Below, one piece after another: positions 28,915 to 64,000 of a stretch of 64,000 nucleotides of DNA; position 1 is the first letter of the stretch, and every line of letters begins with the position of its first letter. The position numbers and the translations under genes are program-made. This DNA comes from Liolophura sinensis (lineage: Eukaryota > Mollusca > Polyplacophora > Chitonida > Chitonidae), in the NCBI RefSeq assembly GCF_032854445.1, contig NC_088305.1, forward strand, positions 19,081,717-19,145,716. Reading direction: 5' to 3'. The notes below the pieces were generated by a model that saw nothing but the letters and a program-made list of their open reading frames with translations, made no database searches and had not been told where the DNA came from.

Positions 28915-31900
28915 TTGAACTTTATACCTATAGGAAGGTAAATCAGCCACCGTCCTTCTCATGGATGTTGTACTCTATAGCTATAGGAAGGTAAACTGGT
29001 CACCGTCCTCCTCATGGATGTTGTACCTCATGCTTACATGGAGGTAAGTTAGCCACCGTCCTCCTCGTGGATGTTGTACCTTATACCTACATGGAGGTAA
29101 ATTAGCCACCGTCCTCCTTATGGATGTTGTACTTTATACCTATATGAAGGTAAATTAGCCACCGTCCTCCTCGTGGATGTTGTACTTTATACCAGTAGGA
29201 AGGTAAACTAGTCACCGTCCTCCTCGTGGATGTTGAACTTTATACCTATAGAAAGGTAAACTAGTCACCGTCCTCCTCGTGGATGTTGAATTTTATACGT
29301 GTAGGAAGGTAAATTAGCCACCGTCCTCCTTATGGATGTTGTACTTTATACCAGTAGGAAGGTAAATTAGGCACCGTCCTCCTCGTGGATGTTGTACCTG
29401 ACACCTCCAGAAAGGTAAACTAGCCACCGTCCTCCTCGTGGATGTTGTACTTTATACCAGTAGGAAGGTAAACTAGTCACCGTCCTCCTCGTGGATGTTG
29501 AAGTTTATACCTATAGAAAGGTAAACTAGTCACCGTCCTCCTCGTGGATGTTGTACTCTATACCTATAGGAAGGTAAACTGGTCACCGTCCTCCTCGTGG
29601 ATGTTGAATTTTATACATGTAGGAAGGTAAATTAGCCACCGTCCTCCTCATGGATGTTGTACTTTATACCAGTAGGAAGGTAAACTAGTCACCGTCCTCC
29701 TCGTGGATGTTGAACTTTATATCTATAGAAAGGTAAACTAGTCACAGTCCTCCTCGTGGATGTTGAATTTTATACATGTAGGAAGGTAAATTAGCCACCG
29801 TCCTCCTCGTGGATGTTGAACTTTATACCTATAGAAAGGTAAACTAGTCACCGTCCTCCTCGTGGATGTTGTACTTTATACCTATAAGAAGGTAAATCAG
29901 CCACCGTCCTCCTCGTGGATGTTGAACTTTATACCTATAGAAAGGTAAACTAGTCACCGTCCTCCTCGTGGATGTTGTACCTTATACCTACATGGAGGTA
30001 AATTAGCCACCGTCCTCCTTATGGATGTTGTACTTTATACCTATATGAAGGTAAATTAGCCACCGTCCTCCTCGTGGATGTTGTACTTTATAACTATATG
30101 AAGGTGAATTAGCCACCGTCCTCATCGTGGATGTTGTACCTTATACCTATGGGAAAGCAAATTAGCCACCGTCCTCCGCGTGGATGTTGTACCTCATGCC
30201 TACATGGAGGTAAGTTAGCCCCCGTCCTCCTCGTGGATGTTGTACCTTATACCTACATGGAGGTAAATTAGCCACCGTCCTCCTCGTGGATGTTGTACTT
30301 TATACCAGTAGGAAGGTAAATTAGGCACAGTCCTCCTCGTGGATGTTATACCTGACACCTCCAGAAAGGTAAACTAGCCAACGTTCCCTTCGTGGATGTT
30401 GTACTTTACACCTGAGGAAAGGTAAATTAGCCACCGTCCTCTTTGTGGATGTTGTACTTAAGACCTGCAGGAAGGTAAATTGGCCACCGTCCTCCTCATG
30501 GATGTTGTACTTTATATCTACATGAAGGTAAATTAGCCACCGTCCTCCTCGTGGATGTTGTACTTTATGGCTATAGGGATGTAAATTAGCCACCGTCCTC
30601 CTCGTGGATGTTGTACTTTATGGCTAAAGGAAGGTAAATTAGCCACCGTCCTCCTCGTGGATGTTGTACTTTATACCTATATGAAGGTAAATTAGCCACC
30701 GTCCACCTCGTGGATGTTGTACCTTATACCTACATGGAGGTAAATTAGCCACCGTCCTCCTCGTGGATGTTGTACCTTATACCTACATGGAGGTAAATTA
30801 GCCACCGTCCTCCTTATGGATGTTGTACTTTATACCTATATGAAGGTAAATTAGCCACCGTCCTCCTCGTGGATGTTGTACTTTATACCAGTAGGAAGGT
30901 AAACTAGTCACCGTCCTCCTCGTGGATGTTGAACTTTATACCTATAGAAAGGTAAACTAGTCACCGTCCTCCTCGTGGATGTTGAATTTTATACATGTAT
31001 TAAGGTAAATTAGCCACCGTCCTCCTTATGGATGTTGTACTTTATACCAGTAGGAAGGTAAAATAGGCACAATCCTCCTCGTGGATGTTATACCTGACAC
31101 CTCCAGAAATGTAAACTAGCCAACGTTCCCTTCGTGGATGTTGTACTTTACACCTGAGGAAAGGTAAATTAGCCACCGTCCTCTTTGTGGATGTTGTACC
31201 TAATACCTGCAGGAAGGTAAATTGGCCACCGTCCTCCTCATGGATGTTGTACTTTATACCTATAGTAAGGTAAATTAGCCTCCGTGTTCTTTGTAGATGT
31301 TGTACCTGATACCTGCAGGAGGGTAAACTGGTCACCGTCCTCCTCATGGATGTTGTACCTTATACCTGCAGGAAGGTAAATTAGCCACCGTCCTCCTCGT
31401 GGATGTTGTACTTTATGGCTATAGGAAGGTAAATCAGCCACCGTCCTCCTCGTGGATGTTGTAGGCCTACTTTATACCTATATGAGGGTAAATTAGCCAC
31501 CGTCCTCCTCACGGATGTTGTACCTTATACCTATATGAAGTTAAATTAGCCACCGTCCTCCTCGTGGATGTTGTACCTGATACCTGCAGTAAGGTAAAGT
31601 AGCCACCGTCCTCCTCGTGGAGGTTCTACCTGATACCTATAGGAAGGTAAACTAACAACCGTCCTCCTCGTGGATGTTGTACTTTACGGCTATAGGAAGG
31701 TAAATTACCCACCGTCCTCCTCGTGGATGTTGTACTTTATACCTATATGAGGGTACATTAGCCACCGTCCTCCTCGTGGATGTTGTACCTTTTACCTGGA
31801 GGAAGGTAAATTAGCCACTGTCCTTCTTGTCGATGTTGTATCTTATGCCAGTAGGAAGGTAAATTAGCCACCGTCCTCCTCGTGGATGTTATACTTTATA

Positions 31901-31948
31901 CCTATGGGGAGGTGAACTAGGCAAGGTCCTCCTCGTGGATCTTTAATA
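28915..31948 (-). repeat. Satellite array B, same 53-bp monomer, inverted
   Basis: About 58 monomers read on the + strand as GTACTTTATACCTATAGG, AAGGTAAATTAGCCACCG and TCCTCCTCGTGGATGTT, the reverse complement of array A. A higher-order period of 742 bp (14 monomers) is visible: a block from about 30306 recurs from about 31048 with shared oddities such as CCAACGTTCCCTTCGTGG and GACACCTCCAGAAA. Apparent ORFs of 60-100 codons on the minus strand are frame-cycling readings of the repeat. Confidence 0.97.
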
Positions 31949-32169
31949 TTTTTTCTTTAAGTTAGTGATGGAGGACTATTAGGTTACTAATTAACAATGA
32001 CACATTAGAGAAGGTCTTCAGGGTTACAGTAATGTCTGTGTTTTCGGATAATAAGGGGTTTAAAGTGTTGAGAATTTATCTGCTTGGCTATAGGCCTATA
32101 TAAATATACAGGCCTATAGTCTCGTACCTTGCCCAATTATTCGTAAACGAACAAGTTACTTGTTCCGTT

Positions 32170-32218
32170 CTGCTCATGGATGTCCGTTCTCCTCGTGGAC
32201 GTTCTCCTCATGGATGGC
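32170..32218 (-). repeat. Short satellite-related motifs at outer edge of array B
   Basis: GGATGTCCGTTCTCCTCGTG and a similar copy follow each other at about 20 bp, mirroring the set at 15975-16055. Together they bracket the two arrays. Confidence 0.5.
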
Positions 32219-32454
32219 GGCTGCCCAGTGCTACTCAAATTTGCAGCACGTGTTGAACAAAGACAGTTGTTAACTAAAGCTTAGAACTTCTGGATCACGG
32301 TAAGAAAGGTTGCTGGCTGTATACTAGTGTATTTCTAACACATCGTTCAATATCGTCTAACCAGCAAATAGCAAGCATTGCCCAGAGAACATAGGCGCTC
32401 TCACTGCAAGTCACAGACATCATTTCTGGTCCAGATTTCGACACAAATTTATAC

Positions 32455-33138
32455 CTCTCATTTGATATCTTGTGTCATTAGTAATGTCATTGAATTCCAC
32501 TTTCGAGAATTTGAAACTTGAGGTTGTATCAGGTGGTAAAGCGAAATCAGTTCGATGAAGAACTAGCTTTTCACAATGGGCATCTAACAGGTGTCTAAGG
32601 AGGGGCTCATTGACTAACAAAAGAACAAACCTAGTGTTTAGTTTACAACTGCACAGCTTATTAAGTTGGGCACCCTTTTAGTTGGGTAATTTGGGCTAAA
32701 CTGTTTTATAATAGGAAGAAACCTAAAATGCCTTAGGTTATGTACTAAAATTTTTTTTGTAAATTCGATACTGTAAATTACGGAACTACAACTCACTGTA
32801 TATCTGTGGAACAGATGAGTACGGAACCGCCACAGAGACAAAGGCCATGGAAGAGGGGATTACTCTGCAAGAAATCTGTGACAAATCTGAGTTTTTATTT
32901 TTGTTCTCACACTTGCATAGTCATGGCATTCCCCCATTCACCCCTGAGGAATACTTTGTAAAATTTCGGAAAGGAAGCGATTACTAACCTCCCTGGCCTG
33001 TGCAATTACTCCTTTACAATGCTTAAGGGTTTGGACCACAACACAGTTAAATCCCAAGCTGTCGATCATCCCAAAGATAAACGTCCTTCTCACCACATCA
33101 TATACATCATCTGGGTTCCTGGGCCATTTTCCTACCAT
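32455..33138 (-). CDS. Three-exon 5' part of an unrecognised gene
   Basis: Minus-strand exons 32989-33138, 32797-32864 and 32455-32630 join in phase through GAG|GTTAGT, CA|GTGAGT and G|GTATAA donors and TTGCAG and ACTAG acceptors. They give 131 residues beginning [16 protein letters not shown], with the first ATG 15 bases inside an exon whose acceptor is GCACAG at 33153. The middle exon is Cys-rich (LCLCGG). The last donor leaves one base, so a downstream exon is required. Position 26604, inside the zinc-finger exon, is an AG boundary with the right phase; joining there gives a continuous 402-residue frame. That would place array B in a 5.8-kb intron. No family is recognised. Confidence 0.45.
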
Positions 33139-33179
33139 TTGCAGTCGTGAACCTGTGCATAAAACTTCAAACAAACATC

Positions 33180-33336
33180 TGTAAGTGGGAAGGTCTGCCA
33201 GCAACCTGCGGATGGTCATGGGTTTCCCCAAGGGCTGTGCCTGGTTTCCTTCCACAATAATGCTGGCCGCCGTCGTATAAGTGAAATATTCTTGAGTATG
33301 GCGTAAAACACCAATCAAATAAATAAACAAACAAAC
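33180..33336 (+). repeat. SINE-1, 5'-truncated
   Basis: From GTGGGAAGGTCTGCCAGC to AAATAAACAAACAAAC. It is followed directly by a second truncated copy and lies upstream of EFTUD2 exon 1. Confidence 0.85.
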
Positions 33337-33338
33337 AT

Positions 33339-33515
33339 GGCTTCCTCTCCGTCCGTACATGGGAAGGTCTGCCAGCAACCTGTGGATAGCCATGGGTTTC
33401 CCCTGGGCTTTGCCTCATTTCCTCCCATTATAATGCTGGCCGCCATCGTATCGGTGAAATATTCTTCAGCACTTTCCAAGAAATCAATCAAATATAACCA
33501 AATAAATAAAATAAA
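33339..33515 (+). repeat. SINE-1, 5'-truncated, second copy in tandem
   Basis: From GGCTTCCTCTCCGTCCG to a diverged tail (AATAAATAAAATAAAC). The two adjacent copies occupy most of the 450 bp between the minus-strand exons and EFTUD2, leaving little room for a shared promoter. Confidence 0.8.
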
Positions 33516-33621
33516 CACGTTAGGATGACGCCTAATTTTGCTATTATTTCTGCTATTTCTGTTATTGGCGGTGTTGTTTTATTTCTAGTCAACTGTTGCT
33601 GTCTTGTGTAGTCAGTCAGAG
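33516..33621 (+). promoter_or_regulatory. EFTUD2 5' leader and probable leader-intron acceptor
   Basis: A long pyrimidine-rich run ends in TTTTATTTCTAG at 33588, a good 3' splice site, followed by 33 bases and the ATG. The coding exon therefore probably has a separate non-coding exon upstream that I could not place. Confidence 0.5.
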
Positions 33622-62889
<29,268 letters not shown>

Positions 62890-63409
62890 GTGAGGGGCAT
62901 AAGAAGGGGTTATCATGCATAGTTTACATGTGTTAATTATCCATCAGAAAATTTCATCTTTGGACAGGGATTTTTTTACAATAAACAGTGGACTATGATC
63001 ATCTGGCAGTTTAATTACACAGTCTAACATTCATCGGAGACTACTTCTCAGCTATCAGTATGCTCTGCCTATATGTGCGTCACGTGGGGAAGATTTGTCA
63101 GTAACTTACCAAAGGGTGGTGGTTTTCCCTGGACACTGTGGTTTTCTATAGCCATAAAAACTGACCGACATCATGCAAGTGAAAAACTTCTTGAGTATGA
63201 TCAGTGAGTATGAAACAAAACAAGTAAATAACTAACTAGAAAATAGAGTTCTCAAGCTGTTGGGAAGGGAGATATCTTTACATACTTGTCCAGGATTTTT
63301 AAATCATTATTAAACAGTAACCTGATGCCAAAGTGCATCTGTGTTTGGTGTTTTACATCGTATATTCATAATATTTCAACTTTATTAAGAAGCATCAAAA
63401 GGAGTCAAT
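62890..63409. other. Start of EFTUD2 intron 26
   Basis: No exon for the expected final roughly 30 residues (a short acidic stretch and the C-terminal LNYPM-like end) is visible up to 64000, so it lies downstream. A diverged SINE-1-like remnant sits near 63060-63240. Confidence 0.5.
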
Positions 63410-63588
63410 TTATTTATTTATTTATTTCATTGGTGTTTTACGCCGTACTCAAGAATATTTCACTTATACGACGGCGGCCAGCATTATGGTGGGTGGAAAC
63501 CGGGCAAGAGCCCAGGGGAAACCCAAGACCTCCGCAGGTTGCTGGCAGACCTTCCCACTTACGGCCGGACTGAGCCACGGAGGCCCCC
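63410..63588 (-). repeat. SINE-1, reverse, head deleted internally
   Basis: Tail and body complement are intact to CTTACGGCCGGA, then the sequence jumps to CTGAGCCACGGAGGCCCC, deleting the B-box part. AAAAGGA-containing words flank both sides. Confidence 0.88.
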
Positions 63589-63652
63589 GAAAAGGAATAA
63601 ATTGAATCAACATCTAACTGTACATACAGTAGTCAGTCATCCTCCTGAAATT

Positions 63653-63925
63653 AGGGGCCTCTGTGGCTCAGTCAGTTAGCGCGCTAGTGCAGCGTAATGA
63701 CCCTGGAGTCCCTCACAAATGCAGTCACTGTGAGTTCAAGTCCAGCTTATGCTGGCTTCCTCTCCAGCCATATGTGGGAAGGTCTGTCAGCAACATGCGT
63801 ATGGGCCGTGGGTTTCCCCCGGGTTCTGCCCTGTTTCCTCCCATCATAATGCTGGCCGCCGTCGTATAAGTGAAATATTCTTGAGTACGGCGTAAAACAC
63901 CAATCAAATAAATAAATAAATAAAT
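63653..63925 (+). repeat. Full-length SINE-1 with TSD-like flanks
   Basis: GGCCTCTGTGGCTCAGTCAG, GAGTTCAAGTCC, body and AAATAAATAAATAAATAAA are present, flanked by TCCTGAAATTA and TTCTGAAATTA. It forms an inverted pair with the copy 65 bp to its left. Confidence 0.92.
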
Positions 63926-64000
63926 CATTCTGAAATTATTATTCACTTTGCCCTAGTATTAGCTTTACTAGTATTAACTATTGTGTTTAGTCAGTTTCTT

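Noticed and set aside
30321-31441. Minus-strand ORFs of 60-100 codons within array B
   Set aside because: They are readings of the satellite. The 53-bp period cycles the three frames and the peptides simply repeat KVQHPRG/YNIHEEDG/LIYLPVG-type motifs.
32938-33393. 151-codon minus-strand ORF as a single gene
   Set aside because: Its N-terminal half is antisense SINE-1. Only 32989-33138 behaves as a real exon, with a donor before the apparent stop.

Overview
This is a eukaryotic nuclear window. Genes are split by many GT-AG introns, non-coding DNA is AT-rich, and tRNA-derived SINEs, MITE-like hairpins and minisatellites are abundant. The repeat style and the divergence of the conserved proteins suggest a marine lophotrochozoan, most likely a mollusc; that placement is an inference.

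Layout. (1) 1.4-5.7 kb, + strand: a two-exon short-chain dehydrogenase/reductase with an odd active-site spacing. (2) 5.7-8.7 kb: repeats, including tandem copies of a piece of the METTL5 last exon. (3) 8.76-14.6 kb, - strand: METTL5, the 18S rRNA m6A methyltransferase, five coding exons, apparently intact. (4) 16.45-21.64 kb: about 98 copies of a 53-bp satellite. (5) 22.27-26.61 kb, - strand: a seven-exon gene with a C2H2-like finger that I do not recognise. (6) 28.9-31.95 kb: about 58 copies of the same satellite, inverted. (7) 32.46-33.14 kb, - strand: three more exons in consistent phase that may be the 5' end of the gene in (5), which would put the second array inside an intron. (8) 33.62 kb to beyond the window end, + strand: EFTUD2 (U5 snRNP 116-kDa GTPase, Snu114), 26 coding exons covering about 945 residues; only the last roughly 30 residues lie outside.

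EFTUD2 (pre-mRNA splicing) and METTL5 (ribosome modification) are housekeeping genes and form no pathway here. The striking features are non-coding. The 53-bp monomer resembles a mini-intron or recursive-splice unit: GT start, CTAAT, pyrimidine tract, CAG, then GT again. Several EFTUD2 introns carry tandem repeats that begin or end exactly at a splice site and multiply donor-like or acceptor-like sites, sometimes in frame. Intron 17 holds a decayed partial duplicate of exon 18.

Exon models were built by eye from splice consensus, phase and remembered family similarity. No alignment, RNA evidence or database search was run.
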